From assembly GCA_016784355.1 (NCBI GenBank), contig JADHUV010000023.1:1-38402 (forward strand): a stretch of DNA of 38,402 nt. Direction: 5' to 3'. Of the stretch, positions 1 through 7,631 are shown piece after piece. The translations under genes and the position numbers were made by a program. Positions within the stretch are counted from its first letter, which is position 1. Each line of letters opens with the position of its first letter. Under the pieces are notes generated by a model. It did not search any database. It saw only the letters and a program-made list of their open reading frames with translations, and was not told the DNA's origin. The stretch is from Nitrospira sp. (GTDB taxonomy: Bacteria > Nitrospirota > Thermodesulfovibrionia > UBA6902).

Positions 1-72
1 CACCGACTCAGATATTGGTGACATCATTCTCCTCACTATCCCTGCTTTGTATTCTTCCGTATACTTTGACAT
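1..72 (-). CDS. Transposase OrfA N-terminus (partial, runs off window)
   Basis: Only the first 24 codons are present. The translation starts MSKYTEEYKAGIVRRMM and continues SPISESV. This 'KYTEE(F/Y)K..IV.+M..P...SV' opening is typical of the helix-turn-helix OrfA proteins of IS3-like elements, which bind the IS ends and are usually fused to a DDE OrfB by frameshifting. A GGGAGCGGAGAAGAGG stretch lies just upstream of the ATG and serves as the ribosome binding site. The rest of the gene is upstream of position 1. The family assignment rests on the opening motif alone. Confidence 0.7.
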   Translation of the reverse strand, partial: MSKYTEEYKAGIVRRMMSPISESV

Positions 73-131
73 CTGTCGCCTCTTCTCCGCTCCCTGTTTA
101 GTTTATTTGTGGCGACATCTATCCTGACACA
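1..131 (-). mobile_element. End of an insertion sequence (IS3-like), truncated by window edge
   Basis: Reading the minus strand from about 131, the sequence begins TGTCAGGATAGATGTCGCCA, then a purine-rich ribosome binding site, then an ATG at 72-70 opening a transposase-like reading frame that runs off the window. A receiver-domain coding sequence starts abruptly at about 132-138 and has no N-terminal part on this side. The simplest reading is an IS inserted in the receiver gene, with one IS end near 129-131. The other end, the second inverted repeat and the target duplication lie outside the window, so the exact boundary is uncertain by a few bases. Confidence 0.72.
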
Positions 132-1188
132 GGGGGCTGTCAGCGGTGAGGATGCCTATGGAAAGCTGCTGGCAAATCGTGTTGATGTAGTCGTTACAGA
201 TATAGTTATGCCTGTGATGTCTGGTATAGAGCTTTTGCAGAAAATTAATGAGCTTGATCCTGATATTCCTGTGATATTAATGACGGCTTATGCTGATATG
301 AATAAGGTAATAGAGGCTATAAAGATCGGGGCCTTTGATTTTATCATTAAGCCCTTTAATCCTGAACTTTTTGTGCACTCTGTGGACAAGGCAATTCACT
401 TTAATAAAATGCTTCAGACCGAGCATGAATATAAATATCTCCTTGAGGAATATAACAAGGAGATAGAAACGCTTATATCAGAACGAACTATGAGTCTTAT
501 GGCCCTTACTATTGCTGATAAGGTCCGTAACCCGTCATCAATTATAGGACTTACCTGCAGACGGATGCTGGATAAGGAGGAACTTACACCGCCTGTAAGG
601 ACCAAGCTTCAAAGCCTTGTAGAGGAGGCCGACAAGCTTGATATGATAGTCACTGATTTTCATACTCTTTTGAAATCTAAACAATCGATGTTTGTGTGTG
701 AGGATATGAATAATATTGTGAAAAGTGTTTTGCCGGTGCTTGAAAAAAAGGCCTTGCAAAATAAGATAGAGCTTTCTTTCACATCTTCTGATTACCCTGT
801 TAAGCTGAATATACAGAAGAATTTATTTAAAATAGCAGTTTCTCATCTCGTGAAAAACTCTATAGAGTCCATGCCCGGCGGCGGTAAAATAGCAATTTCT
901 GTCTATGAAAGCAAGAACGATATAATACTGGAAATTGCTGATGCCGGACATGGTATCAGTGAAGAGGATATGAGCAGGATATTTGATCCAATGTATAGTA
1001 CAAAAGAACAGAGGTATGGCATGGGACTTGCGCTTGTCAAGCAGATCGTTTCAGAGCATATGGGCCAGATATATGTCCAGAGTACTCTGGGCGTGGGCTC
1101 TGTTTTCAGGATAATACTGCCTGTACGGTGGATTGGGAAAGAAGGTAACCAGGATTACTGTTCTGCCGAGTCCGGCGATTCTGTCTGA
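109..1188 (+). pseudogene. Receiver plus histidine-kinase-like protein, 5' end cut off by an IS
   Basis: The open frame (359 codons from GTG 109) begins inside the IS end, so its first ~8 residues are IS-encoded. From about residue 10 it is the C-terminal two thirds of a receiver domain: phospho-acceptor Asp31 in VVVTDIVMP, a T in LMTAYAD and K in IIKPF. The first beta strand and its acidic pair are missing. A short coiled coil follows, then a kinase core: an H-box-like ERTMSLMALTIADKVRNPSS in which the phospho-acceptor His is replaced by Asp, an N-box (HLVKNSIESMPGGG), DAGHG and YGMGLALVKQIV. ATP binding therefore looks intact. A paralogue lies at 30857-32433. The 3' end overlaps the convergent lipoprotein gene by 34 bp. 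The interrupted gene is probably non-functional unless expressed from the IS. Confidence 0.8.
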
Positions 1189-1961
1189 GGTTCTTCATTC
1201 ACTGCGTTGGGTTTATCGGGTTCATTACTTTGAATGATTAACATTGCGGGCATTACATTTCCATTATGTAAACTCAGCGATTCTATAGTATCTGCGGAAG
1301 ACTGATTCTCGTCCGGGAGTTTTTGTAAACTATTATTTGATATCTGTTGTGCAGCAGGGACGGTTTCCGGCTTTATTATGAATTCCTTTTCAAATTCACT
1401 GAATATTGTCTTAAGATTATGTAACGCTGCCTGATCAGCGCGTCTGATCAGTGGTGAAGCTATTTCCAGTTCATGCCTGGCTGTCCAGAGCTCAGATCCA
1501 TCCTGGTCATAAATACGCAGGGTCATGGTACTGCTGAGTCTGTCAAGCGGTCCGGTAGAATTGATGTTTGCAGATATCTCAGATATTTCCGGCATGTTAC
1601 TGCCTGTGTACCAGGTCTTTCCATAGGACAGATTTTTGGGATATGGTGACTGTCCGCTTTTAATCCGGCTGTTGAATATAATATCTATATGAGCTTTATT
1701 TGTCTTGTTTGCGGGCGAGACAGAGAGATGACGGCTGAACATATAAACGGCTGAACGGTGGATCTCATCATCGATTGTGCTGTTGCCTGACCTTACACGA
1801 ATCTGAAATGAGCCCTCAGTCTTAATTGCCTCTAGGTTGTCTGCTCTGCTGTGTGATCGTAATGTATTACAGGAGGTCAAGAGACTGGAAAATAAAAAAA
1901 TACTTAAAAAGATTTTGAATATAGTATTTAGTGAATGGGCGGTTGAATAATTATAAATCAT
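1155..1961 (-). CDS. Putative lipoprotein of unknown function
   Basis: A 268-residue protein with a lipoprotein signal peptide: a hydrophobic stretch at residues 14-29 ending in the lipobox L28-T-S-C31, so Cys31 should be lipidated. Residues ~45-200 form a mixed domain with strands such as FQIRVRSG, AHIDIIFNS and MTLRIYDQDGSELWTARHE, the last resembling lipoproteins that describe a 'variable/argument' pattern (DUF4136-like), but I cannot assign a family. The C-terminal ~55 residues are Ser/Asn/Pro/Gln-rich and probably disordered. It is likely anchored in the periplasmic face of a membrane. It converges on the disrupted receiver-kinase gene and is followed upstream on the same strand, 70 bp away, by the membrane-anchored protein at 2032-2727. 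Confidence 0.6.
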   Translation of the reverse strand: MIYNYSTAHSLNTIFKIFLSIFLFSSLLTSCNTLRSHSRADNLEAIKTEGSFQIRVRSGNSTIDDEIHRSAVYMFSRHLSVSPANKTNKAHIDIIFNSRIKSGQSPYPKNLSYGKTWYTGSNMPEISEISANINSTGPLDRLSSTMTLRIYDQDGSELWTARHELEIASPLIRRADQAALHNLKTIFSEFEKEFIIKPETVPAAQQISNNSLQKLPDENQSSADTIESLSLHNGNVMPAMLIIQSNEPDKPNAVNEEPQTESPDSAEQ

Positions 1962-2031
1962 CTTTAAATATTACCTATGGGCATAATGATGTTAAGTGCT
2001 TCAGTATAAAAATTCTGCAGAATGATATGTT

Positions 2032-2727
2032 TTACTCATGCAGTACAATACGGATTTTTCCCTTCTCGACCTTTATATCTTTTACTCCGCCGGCAAAAAG
2101 ATTCCAGAAACCGCTCTCATCGCCGAATTCCTCTACAAGGTTTTTTGCCTTGAGATTACCAAGCCATGCATTGGGTACCGGTATCCCGCCTATTGTAACA
2201 CCCTTAAGTGTTATTACGGGGCGATTGTCAGCATAGGATAGAATCATGCCGAGATTAAGGCGAATTGTTTTCCCCCCGAGCAGGGCTATTTCTTCATCTA
2301 CTGGAATGACCATTTTTATACTGACAAGATTGTCAGAAAGATCAATGGCTACGCGGTCTGACATCTCAGGATTAGCGGCCACTATGGAATTAAGTTCTCT
2401 TTCGGTCAGGTTGATTTCATGCGGCAGCCCTTTTTCACTGTAGGCTTCAGGTTTCAGGCCGTCTTTTTTAAATAGAGATTCAGATGGAGCAGCCTTAATA
2501 GAGTTATCTTTATCAAGAAGCGAAAGCTTTTGCTCAAGGTTTTTCTGCTCTGATTCGCTTAGTGTCACGGGTGAATATTTTGAGGCATAAATATTATGCT
2601 TGACCCACCAAAGTCCTATGAGGCTTGTAATCAGCACCAGCAGTAAGAGGATTTTAATTATTGTGAGACAGCCATATTTGGCGGATGGCGGTTGTATAGC
2701 AGGTTGAGTGGCGTTGGGAGTTGTCAT
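2032..2727 (-). CDS. Membrane-anchored protein of unknown function
   Basis: A 231-residue protein with a Pro/Gln-rich cytoplasmic start, one transmembrane helix at about residues 23-45 (CLTIIKILLLLVLITSLIGL), and a long extracytoplasmic part. A helical linker (~55-95) leads to a beta-rich domain from ~105 (LTERELNSIVAANPE...) to the end. The pattern 'LTE+ELN.iva...' followed by amphipathic strands (VAIDLSDNLVSIKMVIPVD, IRLNLGMILSYADNRPVITLKGVTIGGIPVPNAW) resembles the lipid-binding-like fold of YpmS/DUF2140 proteins, but this is only a shape resemblance. It may be co-transcribed with the lipoprotein gene downstream. Confidence 0.5.
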   Translation of the reverse strand: MTTPNATQPAIQPPSAKYGCLTIIKILLLLVLITSLIGLWWVKHNIYASKYSPVTLSESEQKNLEQKLSLLDKDNSIKAAPSESLFKKDGLKPEAYSEKGLPHEINLTERELNSIVAANPEMSDRVAIDLSDNLVSIKMVIPVDEEIALLGGKTIRLNLGMILSYADNRPVITLKGVTIGGIPVPNAWLGNLKAKNLVEEFGDESGFWNLFAGGVKDIKVEKGKIRIVLHE

Positions 2728-2813
2728 GAAGTATTCTAACCTACCGGTTCAGGATATTTAAACTACGGTCATGTAATGGAAAATATTTATACAGACGGTC
2801 TTTATGAGATAAT

Positions 2814-2843
2814 AAAAAAGGAGGAGCAAAGCTCCCCCTTTTT
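2814..2843 (-). terminator. Intrinsic terminator after hcp
   Basis: Arms at 2814-2827 and 2831-2843 pair around a 3-nt loop. On the minus strand this is AAAAGGGGGAGC, TTT, GCTCCTCC, with one G-U pair, followed by a T run. It lies 13 bp beyond the hcp stop codon. Confidence 0.75.
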
Positions 2844-2856
2844 CAATTAACCGGGT

Positions 2857-4500
2857 TTATGCAGGAATCGCATCTTTATTAAGAATTGCAGCAAGATCCT
2901 CATCCGGTGTTGTAATTGGCTTGATATTAAAGGTCTCAACTAAGAAGTTAAGGACGTTTGGAGTAATAAAGGCTGGAAGTGTTGGCCCAAGCCTTATATC
3001 TTTGATGCCGAGATAAAGCAGGGTCAGCAATATACCTACTGCCTTTTGCTCATACCATGAAAGCACCATGGAAAGGGGCAGCTCATTGACTCCTACACCA
3101 AAGGCTTTAGAAAGCGCTACGGCTATCTGTATAGCGGAGTATGCATCATTGCACTGTCCGACATCCAGAAGGCGGGGTATACCGCCGATATTGCCGAGGT
3201 CTTTGTCAAAGAACCGGAACTTTCCGCATGCCAGTGTCAGCACTACGCAGTCCTGAGGCACTTTCTCAACGAACTCTGTGTAATAGTTTCTGCCCGGCTT
3301 AGCTCCGTCACAACCGGCAACCAGGAAGAAATGGCGTATTGCGCCGCCTTTAACACCATCTATTACTTTGTCAGCAACGCCTAAAACAGCATTTCTTGCA
3401 AATCCGGTCATAACGGTCTTACCTTCAATATCTTCAGGGAAGCCCGGTAACTCAAGGGCGCGTTTGATAGCAGGTGTAAAGTCGGTGTTTTCTATATGGG
3501 CAATGCCCGGCCAGCCAACCAGGCTGCGTGTAAATACATTGTCCTTGTACGAGTCTCTGGGTTTTTGAAGGCAGTTAGTGGTCATCACTATTGCGCCCGG
3601 GAATTCAGCGAACTCTTTATGCTGATTCTGCCATGCAGTGCCGAAGTGACCATAAAAATGGGCGTGTTTCTTCAGTTCAGGATAGCCGTGTGTCGGCAGC
3701 ATCTCACCGTGAGTATATACATTGATTCCCTTACCTTCAGTTTGTTTAAGGATTTCCGCAAGATCATAAAGATCATGCCCGGAGACCAGAATTGCCTTGC
3801 CTGCCTTTACACCCAGAGGCACGACTGTTGGTACCGGATTGCCGTATGTGCCTGTATTGGCAGTATCCAGGAGTTCCATGGCCTTTAGATTGATCTCACC
3901 GCACTTAAGGGTAAGAGCGATCCAGTCCTGAAGCGTTAGCGATGTATTAAGCATCGCACTTAAGGCCTTCTGAGCATACTCATAAACTGCATCATCCTGC
4001 TGTCCAAGAATCCTTGCGTGATCCGCATAAGCTGCAACACCTTTCAGGCCATACAGTACGGTCTGATGAAGGGAGTTTATATCTGGATCAACATTGCTAT
4101 GGTCAAGACTTACTGCCTGTCCCTGGGCGACGAGAGACTCGATTTCTTTTGCCGGGATAAAAGTCGCTGCATCAACATTGAAATCGACCTTGCCGCCTGC
4201 AGCGGCTACTTTTTTCTTCAGCTTTTCTCTCAGCTCCACAGACCTGCTGATTAAGGCAATGAAGCGCTCAGTCTCAAAGTTAACATTAGTCAGGGTTGAG
4301 AAAAGGCCCTTCATCATAAAATCATTGACTTCGTCATCTACTATGCCTTTTTGGCGACCCTCCATGGCAAAAAGGGAAAGCCCTTTCAGTGAATGAATGA
4401 GCAGGTCCTGCAGTTCTGCGACATCCGACTGCTTGCCGCAGACACCAATCTTTGTACAGCTGGTACCGTTTGATACTTGTTCACACTGGTTACAAAACAT
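2857..4500 (-). CDS. hcp: Hydroxylamine reductase (hybrid cluster protein, class I)
   Basis: Hcp carries a cubane and a hybrid Fe-S-O cluster and reduces hydroxylamine or, in current models, NO, in anaerobes under nitrosative stress. The N-terminus MFCNQCEQVSNGTSC has Cys3, Cys6, Cys15 and Cys21, the C-x2-C-x8-C-x5-C spacing of class I enzymes such as that of Desulfovibrio vulgaris. Hybrid-cluster regions are visible: VSGHDLYDL, TNCLQKP, VAGCDGAKPGR and LACGKFRFFDKDLG. The ATG at 4500 is chosen over the in-frame ATG at 4512 because GGAGG (about 4506-4510) lies at ideal distance before it and family members start at MFC. Length (547 residues) is normal. It is transcribed away from a CRP/FNR regulator and has an FNR-like site in its promoter. 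No Hcr-type reductase is adjacent. Confidence 0.95.
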   Translation of the reverse strand: MFCNQCEQVSNGTSCTKIGVCGKQSDVAELQDLLIHSLKGLSLFAMEGRQKGIVDDEVNDFMMKGLFSTLTNVNFETERFIALISRSVELREKLKKKVAAAGGKVDFNVDAATFIPAKEIESLVAQGQAVSLDHSNVDPDINSLHQTVLYGLKGVAAYADHARILGQQDDAVYEYAQKALSAMLNTSLTLQDWIALTLKCGEINLKAMELLDTANTGTYGNPVPTVVPLGVKAGKAILVSGHDLYDLAEILKQTEGKGINVYTHGEMLPTHGYPELKKHAHFYGHFGTAWQNQHKEFAEFPGAIVMTTNCLQKPRDSYKDNVFTRSLVGWPGIAHIENTDFTPAIKRALELPGFPEDIEGKTVMTGFARNAVLGVADKVIDGVKGGAIRHFFLVAGCDGAKPGRNYYTEFVEKVPQDCVVLTLACGKFRFFDKDLGNIGGIPRLLDVGQCNDAYSAIQIAVALSKAFGVGVNELPLSMVLSWYEQKAVGILLTLLYLGIKDIRLGPTLPAFITPNVLNFLVETFNIKPITTPDEDLAAILNKDAIPA

Positions 4501-4555
4501 TGCTACCTCCATATTTAGTGTTAATTAATAAAAGTATTGTTCATGACATGCGACT

Positions 4556-4597
4556 ATCATATCATCTATATAGCACATATTCCTTGACCTATGTCAA
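4556..4597 (-). promoter_or_regulatory. hcp promoter with FNR-like activator site
   Basis: The perfect palindrome TTGACCTATGTCAA lies at 4584-4597 (half sites TTGAC/GTCAA, 4-bp spacer, the FNR arrangement). On the minus strand, 22 bp downstream of the site, is TATGAT (4561-4556), a good -10 hexamer. With a start near 4549 the site is centred at -41.5, the class II activator position. There is no good -35, as expected. The divergent regulator carries an ExxSR recognition helix (PETLSR), matching the FNR type that reads TTGA half sites. Confidence 0.7.
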
Positions 4598-4617
4598 AAA
4601 AATCATTTTTTTTGACA
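4592..4617. promoter_or_regulatory. Second inverted repeat in the hcp-regulator intergenic region
   Basis: TGTCAAAAAAA (4592-4602) and TTTTTTTGACA (4607-4617) form perfect 11-bp arms around TCAT. It shares the GTCAA half site of the 4584-4597 palindrome, so three TTGAC/GTCAA half sites lie in 34 bp, immediately before the regulator's start codon. It may be an autoregulatory operator; it could also form a hairpin in the regulator mRNA. Confidence 0.45.
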
Positions 4618-4631
4618 GGCAGGTAAAAATA

Positions 4632-5351
4632 ATGTTATTACTTTCTATTATGAAAATAAAAGAATCTCAATGTTTAGCAAAAATTTCTGATATAGCTCTT
4701 TTCCAAAATTTGCCGGGTTCTGCTAAAGAGATATTGCATGCAATCCTGGTTGAAAAAGAGTTCAGGAAGGGAGAAAACGTATTTACCGAAGGAGATGAAG
4801 CCGAGGGCTTTTATGTGCTTTGCCGGGGAAGGGTAAAGGTATATAAACTGTCTCCTGATGGTAAGGAGCAGATTCTGCATATTGTTGAATCTAAAGAGTT
4901 GTTAGGTGCTGTATCGGCCTTTGCCGGTACTCCTTATCCTGCCCATTCAGAGGCAATGGAAAAGTCGGCTGCTCTTTTTTTCCCACGGGCTGAATTTCTG
5001 GAAATAATCAAAAAAGAGCCTTCTATTGTAATGAATATGATGGCGAATCTTGCCTTCAGGCTCCAGCATTTTACAAGAATGATCGAGGATCTTTCCTTAA
5101 AAGAGGTACCTGGAAGGCTTGCGGCATATCTGCTTTATCTCTCAGAAAAATCCGGTGAAGAGGAAAATCTTGAGATTGATATATCGAAGGGACAGCTTGC
5201 AAGTTTGCTTGGAACGATTCCTGAGACCTTATCGAGAATACTGCGCAAGATGAGCGAACAGGGGGTTTTGGAGGTTAAGGGCCGGAAAATAAAGTTGCTG
5301 AAGAAAGGGGTTTTGCAGGACATTGTGCAGGGTGGGAAGACTGGCTTTTGA
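4632..5351 (+). CDS. CRP/FNR-family transcriptional regulator (HcpR-like by context)
   Basis: A 239-residue regulator with an N-terminal cyclic-nucleotide-binding fold (about residues 20-135: LFQNLPGSAKEIL, FRKGENVFTEGDEAEGFYVL, GRVKVYKLSPDGKEQILHI), a long dimerisation helix and a C-terminal winged helix (SKGQLASLLGTIPETLSRIL). The recognition helix carries E-T-L-S-R, as in FNR, rather than the CRP type. The N-terminal Cys cluster of FNR is absent, so oxygen sensing by a 4Fe-4S cluster is unlikely; heme or another ligand is possible. The start at ATG 4632 has AGG 8 nt upstream; ATG 4650 is the alternative. Its position back to back with hcp and the palindromes between them suggest that it activates hcp under nitrosative stress, like HcpR proteins. 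That role is inference. Confidence 0.85.
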   Translation: MLLLSIMKIKESQCLAKISDIALFQNLPGSAKEILHAILVEKEFRKGENVFTEGDEAEGFYVLCRGRVKVYKLSPDGKEQILHIVESKELLGAVSAFAGTPYPAHSEAMEKSAALFFPRAEFLEIIKKEPSIVMNMMANLAFRLQHFTRMIEDLSLKEVPGRLAAYLLYLSEKSGEEENLEIDISKGQLASLLGTIPETLSRILRKMSEQGVLEVKGRKIKLLKKGVLQDIVQGGKTGF

Positions 5352-5361
5352 ATTAAATCTG

Positions 5362-5530
5362 CCAGTCATCTCGAGTCGAGATCCCCAGAACAACCAGATT
5401 CTGAACTAAATTCAAAATGACATATTTCTATAACATGTTAATTTAATTAATTTCCCAGTCATGCCCGTCATCCTGAACTTGATTCAGGATCCCCAGAACA
5501 ACCAGATTCTGAACTGAATTCAGAATGACA
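5362..5530. repeat. Two copies of a short palindromic intergenic repeat
   Basis: Bases 5380-5422 and 5488-5530 are nearly identical 43-mers (starting GATCCCCAGAACAACCAGAT), differing at two purine positions. Each is preceded by an imperfect hairpin: ATCTCGA/TCGAGAT near 5368-5382, and ATCCTGAA/TTCAGGAT near 5470-5490. The second copy contains another hairpin, ATTCTGAA/TTCAGAAT. 'GTCATCCTGAA..TTCAGGATC' is a widespread type of dispersed bacterial repeat. The whole span 5352-5709 has no convincing gene; 5531-5650 holds nothing I recognise. Confidence 0.7.
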
Positions 5531-5650
5531 GTTCATTCATTTTTCATTATGAGACAGCCTCTTGATCGAGGGATAAACAAACTTTGCAGTATTTACTTAC
5601 GCACATTAATAGAAAAAGCATGAGGTAATAGGTAATGCTGGTCAGTGTAT

Positions 5651-5679
5651 AAAAAAAGCAGGCCTTATGGCCTGCTTTT
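5651..5679 (-). terminator. Intrinsic terminator after leuD
   Basis: Perfect 11-bp arms AAAAGCAGGCC (5654-5664) and GGCCTGCTTTT (5669-5679) with a 4-nt loop. On the minus strand the hairpin is followed by seven T residues (5657-5651). It sits 30 bp past the leuD stop. Confidence 0.85.
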
Positions 5680-5709
5680 AGATTTGGGTCAATTAAAAAT
5701 TAATTTGTC

Positions 5710-6201
5710 TTACCCCAGCCTTTTTTTCGTCCACTCAATAAGACCACCTGCAGCAATCAGTTCCTGCATAAAAGGAGGGATTGGCTTGGCTGTGTATTCC
5801 TCGTCTTTAGTCAGATTTTTTATAACACCGCTGTCAGCATCGACTTCTATGTTGTCGCCTTCCTGTATTCCCTTCACCGCCTCTTCAGATTCGAAGATTG
5901 GAAGTCCTATATTAAAGCAGTTACGATAGAAGATTCGAGCGAAGCTATTTGCTACAACGCCCTGTATTCCGGCGGCCTTAAGAGCAATAGGGGCATGCTC
6001 CCTTGAAGATCCGCATCCAAAATTGGACTCAGCAATGATCATGTCCCCTTTGCTGACTTTGCTGGGGAATTCTGCATCTGCGTCTTCCATAACATGCTTA
6101 GCAAGTTCAGCGGGATCAGATGTTGTTAAGTAACGGGCGGGTATAATCGCATCGGTATCTATATTATTTCCAAACTTCCATACTTTGCCTTTTAAGATCA
6201 T
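5710..6201 (-). CDS. leuD: 3-isopropylmalate dehydratase small subunit
   Basis: The swivelling-domain subunit that pairs with LeuC to isomerise 2-isopropylmalate to 3-isopropylmalate in leucine biosynthesis. The 163-residue length is that of the short LeuD of the homoaconitase-like type found in archaea and many anaerobes. Diagnostic segments are [34 protein letters not shown] and [18 protein letters not shown]. The substrate loop after YL reads [17 protein letters not shown], as in many bacterial LeuD proteins. The start ATG overlaps the leuC stop (ATGA), with GAGGAGG just upstream inside leuC, so the subunits should be translationally coupled. A strong terminator follows. Confidence 0.93.
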   Translation of the reverse strand: MILKGKVWKFGNNIDTDAIIPARYLTTSDPAELAKHVMEDADAEFPSKVSKGDMIIAESNFGCGSSREHAPIALKAAGIQGVVANSFARIFYRNCFNIGLPIFESEEAVKGIQEGDNIEVDADSGVIKNLTKDEEYTAKPIPPFMQELIAAGGLIEWTKKRLG

Positions 6202-7454
6202 TGTACCTCCTCGGGAGTTGCGATTCTTCCCATGATTGCTGATGCGGCGGCAACGGCCGGATTTGAGAGGTAGACCTCACTCTCAGGGTGGCCCATTCTG
6301 CCAACGAAATTTCTGTTTGTAGTTGCGATTGCTCTTTCACCTTTTGCAAGTATGCCCATATGTCCTCCGAGGCATGGTCCGCATGTGGGTGTAGAAAAAA
6401 CAGCACCGGCATTGACGAATATCTCTGCAAGGCCTTCCTTCATGGCTTGAAGGAAGATCTCCTGTGTAGCCGGGATCACTATGAGTCTTACATTAGAATT
6501 GACCTTCTTACCCTTGATAACTTCTGCAGCCTCACGCATGTCCTCAATTCTTCCATTGGTGCAGGATCCTACGACAACCTGATCAATGGTTATATTAGAA
6601 AGGTCTGCGGCAACCTTTGTATTGGAAGGCAGGTGAGGGCATGAGACAGTCGGCATTATCTTCGATACGTCATACTCTCTTACATCCACATATGATGAAT
6701 CAGAGTCAGTTGTATATAATTTATAATCTCTCTTTGCACGGCCTTTTACATATTCTACAGTCGTGCTGTCCGGAACCATGATACCGTTTTTACCACCGGC
6801 CTCGATTGCCATATTGCACATCGTCATTCTTCCTGACATGGACATTGCATTTATCGCTTCACCTTCAAACTCCATAGAGCGGTATAGTGCGCCGTCAACG
6901 CCTATGTCTCCGATAGTGTGAAGTATCAGATCCTTACCGCTGACCCACTTATTAAGTTTGCCGTGATATACAAATTTCATGGCCTCTGGTACTTTAAACC
7001 AGCATTCACCAGTGGCCATTGCAGAGGCTACATCTGTTGAGCCTACTCCGGTAGAAAATGCGCCTAGAGCCCCGTAGGTGCAGGTATGGCTGTCAGCGCC
7101 GATTACGAGATCACCGGGAAGAACGATACCCTGCTCCGGAAGGAGGGCATGCTCAACCCCCATCTTCCCTACCTCAAAATAGAGGCTCAGGTCATGCTCT
7201 TTGGAAAATTCCCTGAGCATCTTGCACTGTTCTGCTGCCTGTATGTCTTTTTGAGGAGCGAAATGATCAGGTATAAGCGCAATCTTATCTTTGTCGCAGA
7301 CATTTTTGGCTCCCGTCTTTCTAAACTCGGTTATGGCTATTGGTGCGGTGATATCGTTTGCAAGTATGACATCTACTTTGGCATTGATAAGTTCACCGGC
7401 TGAGACTTCATCTCTGCCTACGTGGGCAGCAAGAATTTTTTCGGTTATGTTCAC
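6198..7454 (-). CDS. leuC: 3-isopropylmalate dehydratase large subunit
   Basis: Aconitase-superfamily catalytic subunit carrying the 4Fe-4S cluster for isopropylmalate isomerisation. Cluster and active-site segments: [33 protein letters not shown] and [13 protein letters not shown], followed by [20 protein letters not shown]. The 418-residue length matches the short, two-subunit homoaconitase-like type. The start is the GTG at 7454 (reading V/M-N-I-T-E-K-I-L), with GGAGGA seven bases upstream; the frame stays open a further 43 codons upstream but that region carries the promoter and no family similarity. It overlaps leuD by 4 bp. No leuA or leuB lies nearby. Confidence 0.93.
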   Translation of the reverse strand: MNITEKILAAHVGRDEVSAGELINAKVDVILANDITAPIAITEFRKTGAKNVCDKDKIALIPDHFAPQKDIQAAEQCKMLREFSKEHDLSLYFEVGKMGVEHALLPEQGIVLPGDLVIGADSHTCTYGALGAFSTGVGSTDVASAMATGECWFKVPEAMKFVYHGKLNKWVSGKDLILHTIGDIGVDGALYRSMEFEGEAINAMSMSGRMTMCNMAIEAGGKNGIMVPDSTTVEYVKGRAKRDYKLYTTDSDSSYVDVREYDVSKIMPTVSCPHLPSNTKVAADLSNITIDQVVVGSCTNGRIEDMREAAEVIKGKKVNSNVRLIVIPATQEIFLQAMKEGLAEIFVNAGAVFSTPTCGPCLGGHMGILAKGERAIATTNRNFVGRMGHPESEVYLSNPAVAAASAIMGRIATPEEVQ

Positions 7455-7511
7455 GATTCCTCCAAGAAATTGCTCGAAATAGTACAAATTTTTGAGAAAA
7501 GATTTAAAAGA

Positions 7512-7541
7512 AATATACAGTAAATAGTCGCTATTAGTCAA
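7512..7541 (-). promoter_or_regulatory. Probable sigma-70-type promoter of leuCD
   Basis: On the minus strand TTGACT (7541-7536) and TATATT (7517-7512) are separated by 18 bp. Transcription from about 7505 would leave a leader of ~50 nt before the GTG at 7454. I see no leader peptide or T-box in this short leader. Confidence 0.5.
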
Positions 7542-7631
7542 ATGAATGAGGGCCTTAAGCAGTGCAAAAACTGACAGTATCATGCTATGCTTTTTTGAGA
7601 CAGATAGTTAATTTAAAGGGAAATTACTGAA

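Noticed and set aside
3068..4396. Plus-strand open frames inside hcp
   Set aside because: Antisense shadows with no recognisable products or ribosome binding sites; the hcp frame is certain.
5362..5530. Repeat pair as a CRISPR or a tRNA/riboswitch
   Set aside because: Only two units, internally palindromic, no spacers of regular size, no cloverleaf.
7455..7583. N-terminal extension of LeuC by 43 codons
   Set aside because: It is hydrophobic, unlike LeuC, and covers the promoter; GTG 7454 has a perfect GGAGGA.
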